DNA of 6,125 nucleotides from VBDM01 sp035519135 (GTDB taxonomy: Bacteria; Pseudomonadota; Gammaproteobacteria; Burkholderiales; SG8-39), in contig DATIWX010000027.1 of the NCBI GenBank assembly GCA_035519135.1, positions 1-6,125 on the forward strand, in the 5' to 3' direction. Positions 1 to 6,004 of this stretch are shown here, piece after piece (the stretch's first letter is position 1; every line of letters starts with the position of its first letter). The position numbers and the translations under genes were made by a program. Below the pieces are notes generated by a model. That model did not search any database. It was not told the origin of the DNA and saw nothing but the letters and a program-made list of their open reading frames with translations.

Positions 1-1
1 G

Positions 2-673
2 TTCGGGAAGGTGATCCACGAATCGGAAGGCGGCAGCTACAACGCCCAGGTGGACGTCTCGTTCCGCTGGGGGATGGGCTGGTTCATCTTCTCCGAGGTG
101 ATGTTCTTCGCGGCGTTCTTCGGCGCGCTGTTCTACGCCCGCGTGCTCTCGGTACCCTGGCTCGGCGATCTGGAGCAGAAGCTGCTGTGGCCCGATTTTT
201 CGGCGCAGTGGCCGACCGCAGGACCGGCCGCCGCCGATCCGTTCACGCCGATGGCGGCGTGGGGCATCCCGGCCTTCAACACCCTGCTGCTGCTCTCTTC
301 CGGGGTCACCGTCACCTGGGCGCACTGGGCGCTGAAAGCGAACAACCGCGGCCAGCTCATCTTCGGCCTCATCCTCACGATAGCGCTCGGGGCCACGTTC
401 CTCTGCTTCCAGGCCTACGAGTACATCCACGCCTACAGCGAGCTCAACCTGAAGCTCTCGTCGGGGATCTACGGCTCGACGTTCTTCATGCTCACCGGCT
501 TCCACGGCTTCCACGTGACCGTGGGCGCGATCATGCTGACGGTGATCCTCGGCCGCTGCATCGCCGGGCACTTCAAGCCCGACCACCACTTCGCCTTCGA
601 GGGCGTGTCCTGGTACTGGCACTTCGTGGACGTCGTGTGGCTGCTGCTGTTCGTGCTGGTTTACTGGCTCTGA
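2..673 (+). CDS. ctaE: Cytochrome c oxidase subunit III, 3' part (5' end outside window)
   Basis: Subunit III of the aa3-type heme-copper oxidase, an inner-membrane protein that binds and stabilises subunit I in the terminal respiratory complex. The reading frame is open from base 2 and starts mid-protein (FGKVIHESEGG), so the GTG at base 11 is an internal valine and not the start. About 223 residues are visible. Full-length bacterial subunit III is roughly 280-290 residues, so some 60 N-terminal residues lie upstream. Family hallmarks are visible: ESEGGSYNAQVD, then RWGMGWFIFSEVMFFAAFF with the conserved membrane glutamate, FHGFHV, and the C-terminal FEGVSWYWHFVDVVWLLLF block. Several hydrophobic segments are evident. 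The gene is followed by a strong terminator, so it probably ends the upstream cox transcript. The alternative symbol coxC is also used. Family assignment is very secure. Confidence 0.96.
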   Translation, partial: FGKVIHESEGGSYNAQVDVSFRWGMGWFIFSEVMFFAAFFGALFYARVLSVPWLGDLEQKLLWPDFSAQWPTAGPAAADPFTPMAAWGIPAFNTLLLLSSGVTVTWAHWALKANNRGQLIFGLILTIALGATFLCFQAYEYIHAYSELNLKLSSGIYGSTFFMLTGFHGFHVTVGAIMLTVILGRCIAGHFKPDHHFAFEGVSWYWHFVDVVWLLLFVLVYWL

Positions 674-711
674 CTGAACGCCCGCGCAAACCGACAACGA
701 GGAGGAGGAGC

Positions 712-729
712 GCACCCCGCGAGGGGTGC
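712..729 (+). other. Short hairpin with GCGA tetraloop in the subunit III 3' region
   Basis: A perfect 7-bp inverted repeat (GCACCCC / GGGGTGC) closes a GCGA loop, a GNRA-type tetraloop. It begins 39 bases after the subunit III stop codon and 8 bases before the terminator hairpin, and is preceded by a purine run (GAGGAGGAGGAG). No T-run follows, so by itself it is not a terminator. It may stabilise the 3' end of the cox mRNA; that role is inference. Confidence 0.5.
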
Positions 730-737
730 ATTGGGGA

Positions 738-771
738 CGCCGCACCGGGTTGCCGGTGCGGCGATTTTTTT
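738..771 (+). terminator. Intrinsic terminator after cytochrome oxidase subunit III
   Basis: A perfect 11-bp GC-rich stem (738-748 paired with 753-763) closes a 4-base loop, GTTG, and is followed after one A by seven T residues (765-771). This is a textbook rho-independent terminator for + strand transcription from the cox genes. The - strand side lacks a T-run, so it should not terminate the convergent small gene efficiently. The rest of 674-889 shows no convincing gene. Confidence 0.9.
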
Positions 772-889
772 GGACTGACCGCCGGCGCGCTCCGCACCCT
801 CGCGCCGCCTGTTTGGAGGCTCTGTCGCAAGCTCCCCATCATTTCTTCTTCGGCCATCGCCGACGCGATTGACAGACAGGCCGACTAGG

Positions 890-1084
890 TCACAGTCTGC
901 CGGTGATGAACCCGAGCTTGTAACCGATGATCAGAATCAGGAAGAGGGCGATCGAGAGTGCGACCCGGACTGCGAGCATCTTCACGGTGTTCATGGAGCG
1001 GCCCTGGTCGCGGATCATGTAGAAGAGCGCCGATCCGAGCGAGAAGAGGATCAGGCCGATCAGGATGAACACCAGGATGCGCAT
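890..1084 (-). CDS. Small twin-transmembrane protein, DUF2909 family
   Basis: A 64-residue protein made almost entirely of two membrane segments, roughly residues 3-24 (ILVFILIGLILFSLGSALFYMI) and 39-59, joined by a short basic/polar loop (RDQGRSMNTVKM). This matches the DUF2909 'twin transmembrane protein' family found in cytochrome oxidase gene clusters of beta- and gammaproteobacteria. Its biochemical role is not established. The ATG at 1084 was chosen because the hydrophobic segment starts directly after it; the frame stays open further upstream, but that part is an arginine-rich shadow of the SURF1 gene. No clear ribosome binding site precedes it. It is read opposite to its neighbours, converging on subunit III and diverging from SURF1 with 69 bases between them. 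A role in oxidase assembly or stability is inferred from context only. Confidence 0.85.
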   Translation of the reverse strand: MRILVFILIGLILFSLGSALFYMIRDQGRSMNTVKMLAVRVALSIALFLILIIGYKLGFITGRL

Positions 1085-1153
1085 GACGTTAGCGCCGGGG
1101 CGACGTTCCCAGTCTAGCCGAGCGGCCCGGCCCTCGCCAGGCGCGGATCGCCC

Positions 1154-1867
1154 GTGACCGCGCGCTGGCAGTTCCGTCCCGGGCCGTTCATGACCGCCGC
1201 GACGCTCGCGTTCTGCGCGTTGACCCTCGCGCTCGGGCTGTGGCAGACACGCCGCGCCGCCGAGAAGGATTCCCTGCAGGCGATGCTCGATCGGCGTACC
1301 GGGGAACCGCCGCTGATATTGCCGCCCGCGCCGGCCGGGTGGGACGCGGTGGCGATGCGGCGGGTCTCTGCGCGGGGCGAGTACGCCGAGCGCTTCGGCA
1401 TCCTTCTCGACAACAAGGTGCATCGCGGGCGCGTGGGCTACGAGGTCGTGACGCCGCTCCGAATCGCCGGCAGCGACCTGCACGTGCTGGTGAACCGCGG
1501 CTGGGTCGCGGCCGGCCGGACGCGCGACGACCTGCCGCAGGTTCCGGCGATACGCGGGCCGCAGACCGTCGAGGGGATCGCGGTCATGCCGGCCGAGCGT
1601 GTCTACGAGCTCGCGGCCGATACCCCGCGCAGCGCAGTCTGGCAGCACCTCGTGCTCGACCGGTATCGCGCGTGGTCGGGGCTCGAGCTCGCGCCGTTCG
1701 TCCTCCAGCAGACGAACGACGCGGGCGACGGCCTCGTCCGCGAATGGGACCGCCCCGATACCGGCGCCGACCGGCACCGCAGCTATGCGCTGCAATGGTT
1801 TTCGTTCACGGCGCTCGCAGTCGTTCTCTATGTCGTCCTCAATACCAAGCGGCGCGCACGGGTCTGA
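1154..1867 (+). CDS. SURF1-family cytochrome oxidase biogenesis protein
   Basis: Inner-membrane assembly factor of the SURF1/Shy1 family, thought to help deliver or insert heme a into subunit I of the aa3 oxidase. The 237-residue product has the expected layout: N-terminal membrane helix (about 12-30) ending in LGLWQTRRAAEK, a periplasmic domain with the family blocks LDNKVHRGRVGYEVVTPL (85-102) and VLVNRGWV (111-118), and a C-terminal helix (about 212-229) followed by a basic tail, NTKRRARV. The GTG start at 1154 gives the usual short N-terminal RWQFRPG stretch before the first helix; the next start candidate, ATG at 1190, would cut into the helix. The ribosome binding site is weak. It is the first gene of the + strand assembly group, and its 3' end overlaps the likely start of the next gene by 38 bases. 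I see no convincing promoter in the 69-base divergent spacer upstream. Confidence 0.93.
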   Translation: MTARWQFRPGPFMTAATLAFCALTLALGLWQTRRAAEKDSLQAMLDRRTGEPPLILPPAPAGWDAVAMRRVSARGEYAERFGILLDNKVHRGRVGYEVVTPLRIAGSDLHVLVNRGWVAAGRTRDDLPQVPAIRGPQTVEGIAVMPAERVYELAADTPRSAVWQHLVLDRYRAWSGLELAPFVLQQTNDAGDGLVREWDRPDTGADRHRSYALQWFSFTALAVVLYVVLNTKRRARV

Positions 1868-2432
1868 GGCAATCCGCCCCCGCCGCGGGTGGCTGATGCC
1901 GCTCGCCATCTTCGCCGTGTGCGCGTTCCCGCTCGCCGCGGCGCTCGTCGCGTACTTCATTCTTCCGCCGTCCGGACGCACCAACTACGGCGAGCTGGTC
2001 GAGCCGAAGCAGCTGCCGGCGGTCCGCCTCGAGCGGCTGGACGGACGCGCATTCGCGCTCGCGGACCTCAAGGGGAAATGGGTCATGCTGCAGGTGGACG
2101 GGGCCGACTGCGGACGCGCCTGCCAGGCGAAGCTCTTCAACATGCGCCAGTCGCGCCTCGCTCAGGGCGACGATGCAGACCGCATCGAGCGCGTGTGGCT
2201 CGTTGCCGGGAATGACGTGCCACCGGCCGAGCTCGCGCGGCTGTACGAGGGGGCGATCGTCGCGCGAACCGTGCCCGAGCTCGCCGCGGCGCTGCCCGGC
2301 ACCGAGGTGCGCGATTACATTTACGTCATCGATCCGCGCGGCAACCTGATGCTGCGGTTTCCGAAGGGCGCCGACCCGAAGCGGATGATCAAGGACCTGC
2401 AGCGACTCCTGAAGTACTCGAGTATCGGCTGA
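1830..2432 (+). CDS. Membrane-anchored SCO-like thioredoxin-fold protein
   Basis: A predicted 200-residue protein with a basic N-terminus (RPRRGW), one membrane anchor (about residues 25-44), the motif PPSGRTNYGEL just outside the membrane, and a thioredoxin-like domain. That domain contains GKWVMLQVDGADCGRACQ with a C94-x3-C98 pair where SCO proteins carry CPDVC, and a late strand YIYVIDPRGNLMLRFPKGADP. The histidine that completes the copper site in SCO proteins is not seen. It probably acts in the periplasm on cysteine redox state or copper handling during oxidase assembly; this is inferred from fold and position between SURF1 and ctaB. Start choice is uncertain. ATG 1830 is the only in-frame ATG, GTG or TTG that includes the basic, high-GC3 codons upstream of the helix. 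ATG 1896 (178 residues) is the alternative. Neither has a good Shine-Dalgarno sequence. Confidence 0.8.
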   Translation: MSSSIPSGAHGSEAIRPRRGWLMPLAIFAVCAFPLAAALVAYFILPPSGRTNYGELVEPKQLPAVRLERLDGRAFALADLKGKWVMLQVDGADCGRACQAKLFNMRQSRLAQGDDADRIERVWLVAGNDVPPAELARLYEGAIVARTVPELAAALPGTEVRDYIYVIDPRGNLMLRFPKGADPKRMIKDLQRLLKYSSIG

Positions 2433-2514
2433 GCGATGGCGCTCGCGCGGTCTCGGAGGCGGTCGACGTGATAAACTTTCGGCTCCCAACGCCCGCTGTA
2501 CCGGCGCTTTCCCG

Positions 2515-3405
2515 ATGACCGCCACCGCGCTCGGCACCACCACACACCGCCTGCGCCAGTTTCTCGAGCTCACGAAGCCGCGCGTCGTGTCGCTGATCGT
2601 GTTCTGCGCGGTGATCGGTATGTTCCTCGCAGTGCCCGCGGGAAGCTGGATCCCGCTCGATGTCCTGCTCGCGGCGACCGCGGGCATCGCGCTCGTGGCC
2701 GGCGCCGCAGCGGCGGTCAACTGCCTGGTGGAGCAGAAAATCGACGCGGTGATGGCACGCACCCGGGCAAGGCCGCTGCCGCGCGGCGAGCTGTCGTCGC
2801 TGCAGACGCTGGTCTTCGCCGGCGTGGTCGGCGGCGCCGGGCTGGGGCTGCTCTACCGGTTCGTCAACCCGCTCACGATGTGGCTCACGCTCGGGACGTT
2901 CGTGGGTTACGCCGTCCTCTACACCGTTGTCCTCAAGCCGCTCACTCCGCAGAACATCGTGATCGGCGGCGCGTCGGGCGCGATGCCGCCGGTGCTCGGC
3001 TGGGCGGCGGTGACGGGGCAGGTGGCGCCGGAAGCGCTGCTGCTGTTCCTCATCATCTTTGCCTGGACACCGCCGCACTTCTGGTCGCTCGCGCTCTATC
3101 GCGCGGAGGAATACGCGCGCGTGGGGCTGCCGATGCTGCCGGTCACCCACGGGCGCAAGTTCACCCAGCTGCACGTGCTGCTCTATACGCTGATCCTCGC
3201 CGCCGCCAGCGTCATGCCGTTCGTCTACGGGATGAGCGGCTGGCTCTATCTCGCCGCGGCGATCGCGCTCGGCGCTCTCTTCATCACCTACGCGGTGCGC
3301 ATCTATGTCGATTACAGCGACGCCCTCGCGCGGCGGACCTTCGGCTACTCGATCGTCTACCTCGCGGCGCTCTTCGCCGCGCTGCTTGTCGATCACTATC
3401 TATAG
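2515..3405 (+). CDS. ctaB: Protoheme IX farnesyltransferase (heme O synthase)
   Basis: Integral membrane UbiA-family prenyltransferase that attaches a farnesyl group from farnesyl diphosphate to heme b to make heme O, the precursor of heme A for the aa3 oxidase. The 296-residue length is typical. Visible motifs are the N-terminal ELTKPRVVSL block (18-27), the substrate-binding signature N69-x3-E73-x3-D77 followed by MARTRARPLPRG (80-91), KPLTPQNIVIGGASGAMPPV (141-160), and TPPHFWSLALYRAEEYARVG (185-204). Glutamate replaces the first aspartate of the signature, as in COX10-type enzymes. Multiple hydrophobic helices span the rest. ATG 2515 is the first possible start in this frame for well over 50 bases upstream. 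No clear ribosome binding site is seen. It lies 82 bases after the SCO-like gene, where ctaA would commonly sit, and its end overlaps the likely start of the next gene by 20 bases. Confidence 0.96.
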   Translation: MTATALGTTTHRLRQFLELTKPRVVSLIVFCAVIGMFLAVPAGSWIPLDVLLAATAGIALVAGAAAAVNCLVEQKIDAVMARTRARPLPRGELSSLQTLVFAGVVGGAGLGLLYRFVNPLTMWLTLGTFVGYAVLYTVVLKPLTPQNIVIGGASGAMPPVLGWAAVTGQVAPEALLLFLIIFAWTPPHFWSLALYRAEEYARVGLPMLPVTHGRKFTQLHVLLYTLILAAASVMPFVYGMSGWLYLAAAIALGALFITYAVRIYVDYSDALARRTFGYSIVYLAALFAALLVDHYL

Positions 3406-3979
3406 GCTCGTCGCGCTGCTCGCTGCGGCGCTGGTCGCCGGCTGCGATTCCGGCAAGCCTTCATTCAAGAGCGTCGACGTCACCGGCGCCGACTTCGGGC
3501 GCGAGCTCCAGCTCACCGACCACACCGGGAAGCCGCGGACGCTGGCCGACTTCAAGGGCAAGGTCGTGGTGGTGTTCTTCGGCTACACGCAGTGTCCGGA
3601 CGTGTGTCCGACGACGCTGGTCGACATGAAGGCGGTGAAAGAACAGCTCGGCAAGGACGGCGAGCGTTTGCAGGTGCTCTTCGTGACGGTCGACCCCGAG
3701 CGGGACACGCCCGAGCTGCTGGCCAAATACGTGCCGGCCTTCGACCCGTCTTTCGTCGGGCTCTACGGCGACGCGGAAGCGACGGCACGCACCGCGAAGG
3801 AGTTCAAGGTGTTCTACAAGAAGGTCCCGGGGTCGAGCCCGACCAACTACTCGGTCGACCACACCGCGGCGCTATACATCTATGACCCGTCCGGGCGGCT
3901 CCGGCTGTTCGCGAAGCACGCCGAGGGCGCCGAGGCGCTCGCGCACGACATCAAGCTGCTGCTCGACCAGGCGCGCTGA
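3386..3979 (+). CDS. SCO1/SenC-family copper chaperone lipoprotein
   Basis: Periplasmic, membrane-anchored copper chaperone and thiol-disulfide protein that helps assemble the CuA centre in subunit II. From a TTG start at 3386 the product is 197 residues. It begins with a lipoprotein signal, MSITIYRLVALLAAALVAGC, whose lipobox VAGC gives C20 as the likely lipidated residue. The thioredoxin-like domain carries GYTQCPDVCP with C70 and C74, FVTVDPERDTP (99-109), and VDHTAALYIYDP with H159, so the complete Cys-Cys-His copper site is present. The TTG start is an inference: ATG 3305 lies in frame but would add 27 residues read from inside ctaB, unlike any signal peptide. The overlap with ctaB suggests translational coupling. 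It ends the + strand group and is followed by a strong hairpin. Confidence 0.93.
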   Translation: MSITIYRLVALLAAALVAGCDSGKPSFKSVDVTGADFGRELQLTDHTGKPRTLADFKGKVVVVFFGYTQCPDVCPTTLVDMKAVKEQLGKDGERLQVLFVTVDPERDTPELLAKYVPAFDPSFVGLYGDAEATARTAKEFKVFYKKVPGSSPTNYSVDHTAALYIYDPSGRLRLFAKHAEGAEALAHDIKLLLDQAR

Positions 3980-3993
3980 GCGAGCCCGCCCAG

Positions 3994-4028
3994 GCGGGTG
4001 AGCGCCGAGGAAGGCGCTCACCCGCTTT
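3994..4028 (+). terminator. Hairpin terminator after the SCO gene
   Basis: A perfect 13-bp GC-rich stem (3994-4006 with 4013-4025) closes a GAGGAA loop and is followed by TTTCC. It starts 14 bases past the SCO stop codon and is the likely end of the + strand oxidase-assembly transcript. The T-run is only three bases, so termination may be partial. A smaller overlapping hairpin (3985-3998, CCCGC / GCGGG) could compete with it. Confidence 0.65.
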
Positions 4029-4061
4029 CCTGCAAGTGCCGGCAAGGGCGCGAGCCCAGAA

Positions 4062-4087
4062 GCAGAACGCCCGGCGGATGCCGGGCG
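4062..4087 (-). terminator. Likely terminator of rpoH
   Basis: An 8-bp perfect stem (CGCCCGGC at 4068-4075 with GCCGGGCG at 4080-4087) with a four-base loop lies 24 bases beyond the rpoH stop codon. Read on the - strand it is followed by TTCTGCTTCT, a broken but T-rich tract. Together with the 3994-4028 hairpin it forms a convergent terminator pair in the 132-base gap between the SCO gene and rpoH. Confidence 0.55.
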
Positions 4088-4111
4088 GTCTCACTCGGTG
4101 TGACGGGTCGC

Positions 4112-4969
<858 letters not shown>

Positions 4970-4977
4970 GTTTTCGA

Positions 4978-4984
4978 ACCTCCT
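4978..4984 (-). promoter_or_regulatory. Strong ribosome binding site of rpoH
   Basis: On the - strand AGGAGGT lies 8 bases before ATG 4969, an almost ideal Shine-Dalgarno match and the best in this window. It fixes the rpoH start at 4969 and lies 11 bases downstream of the CIRCE repeat. Confidence 0.9.
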
Positions 4985-4995
4985 GGGCAAGTAGT

Positions 4996-5022
4996 TTAGC
5001 ACTCTCGGTTTTAGAGTGCTAA
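4996..5022 (-). promoter_or_regulatory. CIRCE operator (HrcA binding site) in front of rpoH
   Basis: TTAGCACTC, nine bases, GAGTGCTAA: both arms match the CIRCE consensus with no mismatch and the standard 9-base spacer. One further T-A pair extends it (4995/5023). CIRCE is the binding site of the heat-inducible repressor HrcA, best known in front of groESL and dnaK operons. Here it lies 26 bases upstream of the rpoH ATG, in the leader of the sigma factor gene, so HrcA should repress rpoH until proteins misfold. The match is seen directly; binding by HrcA is inferred, as hrcA itself is not in the window. In RNA the same repeat could form a 9-bp stem just upstream of the ribosome binding site. 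Confidence 0.93.
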
Positions 5023-5037
5023 ATCCCCGAGTAGTTC
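5010..5037 (-). promoter_or_regulatory. Candidate sigma-E-like promoter of rpoH overlapping CIRCE
   Basis: On the - strand GAACTA (5037-5032), a 16-base spacer, then TCTAAA (5015-5010). This resembles the extracytoplasmic sigma-E pattern (GGAACTT, about 16 bases, TCTGA-like) and the layout of the sigma-E-dependent rpoH promoter of E. coli. The -10 element falls inside CIRCE, and transcription would start near 5003, within the operator, leaving a leader of about 35 bases. The same bases can be read as a weak sigma-70 promoter (GTGAAC, 18 bases, TCTAAA). The promoter type is an inference from short motifs. Confidence 0.45.
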
Positions 5038-5050
5038 ACTCAGTCTTTCC

Positions 5051-5083
5051 CGGCTCCCCCGAGCGGGGGCGCCGGTGCGGCGC
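5051..5083 (-). other. Two overlapping hairpins in the ftsX-rpoH spacer
   Basis: Hairpin A has a 6-bp stem, GCGCCG at 5069-5074 with CGGCGC at 5078-5083, and starts at the ftsX stop codon. Hairpin B pairs 5051-5060 with 5065-5074 (CCCCC/GGGGG core, one T-C mismatch, four outer pairs). They share 5069-5074 and so cannot form together. No T-run follows on the - strand, so this is not a standard terminator and ftsX transcripts may read into rpoH. Confidence 0.4.
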
Positions 5084-5991
5084 TACCTAGGCTGTATTTC
5101 ATGTAAGTGTTTACTCACTGATAAATACGCCCCCGCCCACCCCAAGGCGGCCGCGAAGCCGAGGCAGGCGGCGAGGTCGCCCGCAGGCGGCAGCACCAGT
5201 CGGAACTCCGAGCCGTAGGTCGCGGCGAGACGCGCCACCTCGCCATTGAGGACATGGACGCTCCCTCCGACCAGGCCGAGGGCGACGATCCCGCCCGCGA
5301 GACCAATCACCGTGCCCTGCCAGACGAATGGGCGCCGGACATAGCTCGTCGTGGCCCCGATGAGGCGGCTCACCTCGATCTCCGCCTGCTGGGTCACGAT
5401 CTGCAGGCGGACGGTGTTGAAGGTCACCGCGATCATGCCGACCGCGAGCAGGCCGGCGAGGAGCACCACGGCGGCACCCCCGAGGCGGAGCAGCGCGTCG
5501 AGCCGCTGCAGCCACAGCGTATCGAGCTGGACGAGAGCAACCTTGGGCAGCTGGCGCAGTGCGCCAGCGAGACGCTCGGCGTCGGCGGTGGTGCCCGGCG
5601 CAAGATCGACGATGACCGCGTCGGGCAGGGGATTCGAGCCCAGCGTCGCAGCGATCTCGCTCGCGCCTTCGGCCTGCTTCAGCTCGGCAAGGGCACGGTC
5701 CTTGGGCACGAACCGGCTCCGCCGCACGCCCGAAGCGTTCGCCACCGCGGCCTCGACCCGGGCGGCGTCGGCGCGCGCCGCATCCGGTGTCATGAACACC
5801 GCGAGCTGCGGATCGCCGGCTGCGTGCCCCGCAAAACGCTCAGCGTTTGCGAGTACGACCCACGCCCCCAGCGGAAGCGCAAGCGCGACGCCGATCGCGA
5901 GTACGTCGAGCGCCGTCGCGCCGGGCGACCGCGCGAGCCGACGGAGCGTCGCCGCGAGGCTCCGGGCATGGTGGCGCAGCCAGGCGCTCAT
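5083..5991 (-). CDS. ftsX: Cell division protein FtsX
   Basis: Membrane subunit of the FtsEX ABC-type complex, which acts at the division septum and links ATP hydrolysis to activation of cell-wall hydrolases. The 302-residue product has the FtsX plan: a basic cytoplasmic N-terminus (RHHARSLAATLRRLARSP), TM1 about 28-48, a periplasmic domain about 50-168, TM2 about 171-191, the conserved cytoplasmic stretch with NTVRLQIVTQQAEIEVSRLIGAT (192-214) ending in YVRRPF, TM3 about 226-247, TM4 about 272-292, and a short tail ending HEIQPR. ATG 5991 lies 13 bases after the ftsE stop and directly precedes this basic N-terminus. The last 14 or so codons use TTA (twice), TCA, AGT, AAA, ATA and AGG, quite unlike the GC-rich usage elsewhere in the gene, possibly because they overlap an rpoH promoter. 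Confidence 0.95.
   Translation of the reverse strand: MSAWLRHHARSLAATLRRLARSPGATALDVLAIGVALALPLGAWVVLANAERFAGHAAGDPQLAVFMTPDAARADAARVEAAVANASGVRRSRFVPKDRALAELKQAEGASEIAATLGSNPLPDAVIVDLAPGTTADAERLAGALRQLPKVALVQLDTLWLQRLDALLRLGGAAVVLLAGLLAVGMIAVTFNTVRLQIVTQQAEIEVSRLIGATTSYVRRPFVWQGTVIGLAGGIVALGLVGGSVHVLNGEVARLAATYGSEFRLVLPPAGDLAACLGFAAALGWAGAYLSVSKHLHEIQPR
5096..5124 (-). promoter_or_regulatory. Possible rpoH promoter inside the 3' end of ftsX
   Basis: On the - strand TTATCA (5124-5119), 17 bases, then TGAAAT (5101-5096): four of six matches to each sigma-70 box with ideal spacing. It lies in the conspicuously AT-rich last codons of ftsX, and transcripts would start near 5089, about 120 bases before the rpoH ATG, upstream of CIRCE. 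Evidence is the motif and base composition only. Confidence 0.3.
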
Positions 5992-6004
5992 CGGACGAGC
6001 CCCA

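Noticed and set aside
752..763. 12-base repeat GCCGGTGCGGCG shared by 752-763 and 5071-5082
   Set aside because: Each copy is explained by a different GC-rich hairpin; two copies of a GC-only style 12-mer in such a genome do not establish a repeat family.
726..872. Possible small protein gene after subunit III
   Set aside because: The frame from GTG 726 runs straight through the terminator stem and T-run, is arginine-rich and has no family character.
1085..1153. Divergent promoter region between the DUF2909 gene and SURF1
   Set aside because: A promoter is expected by layout, but I find no pair of boxes with acceptable match and spacing on either strand.
890..1984. 364-codon version of the DUF2909 gene
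   Set aside because: Only the last 64 residues have family character; the upstream part is antisense to SURF1 and arginine-rich.
2469..2480. AT-rich TGATAAACTTT upstream of ctaB as a promoter -10
   Set aside because: No recognisable -35 box at 16-18 bases upstream; too weak to call a promoter.
2389..3396. 335-codon open frame on the - strand opposite ctaB
   Set aside because: Arginine-, glutamate- and histidine-rich with no hydrophobic core or motif; a typical shadow of a high-GC gene. The + strand encodes an unmistakable CtaB.
4970..5002. GTG start of rpoH at 5002
   Set aside because: It lies within CIRCE, whereas ATG 4969 has a near-perfect Shine-Dalgarno sequence at proper spacing and gives the usual RpoH N-terminus.
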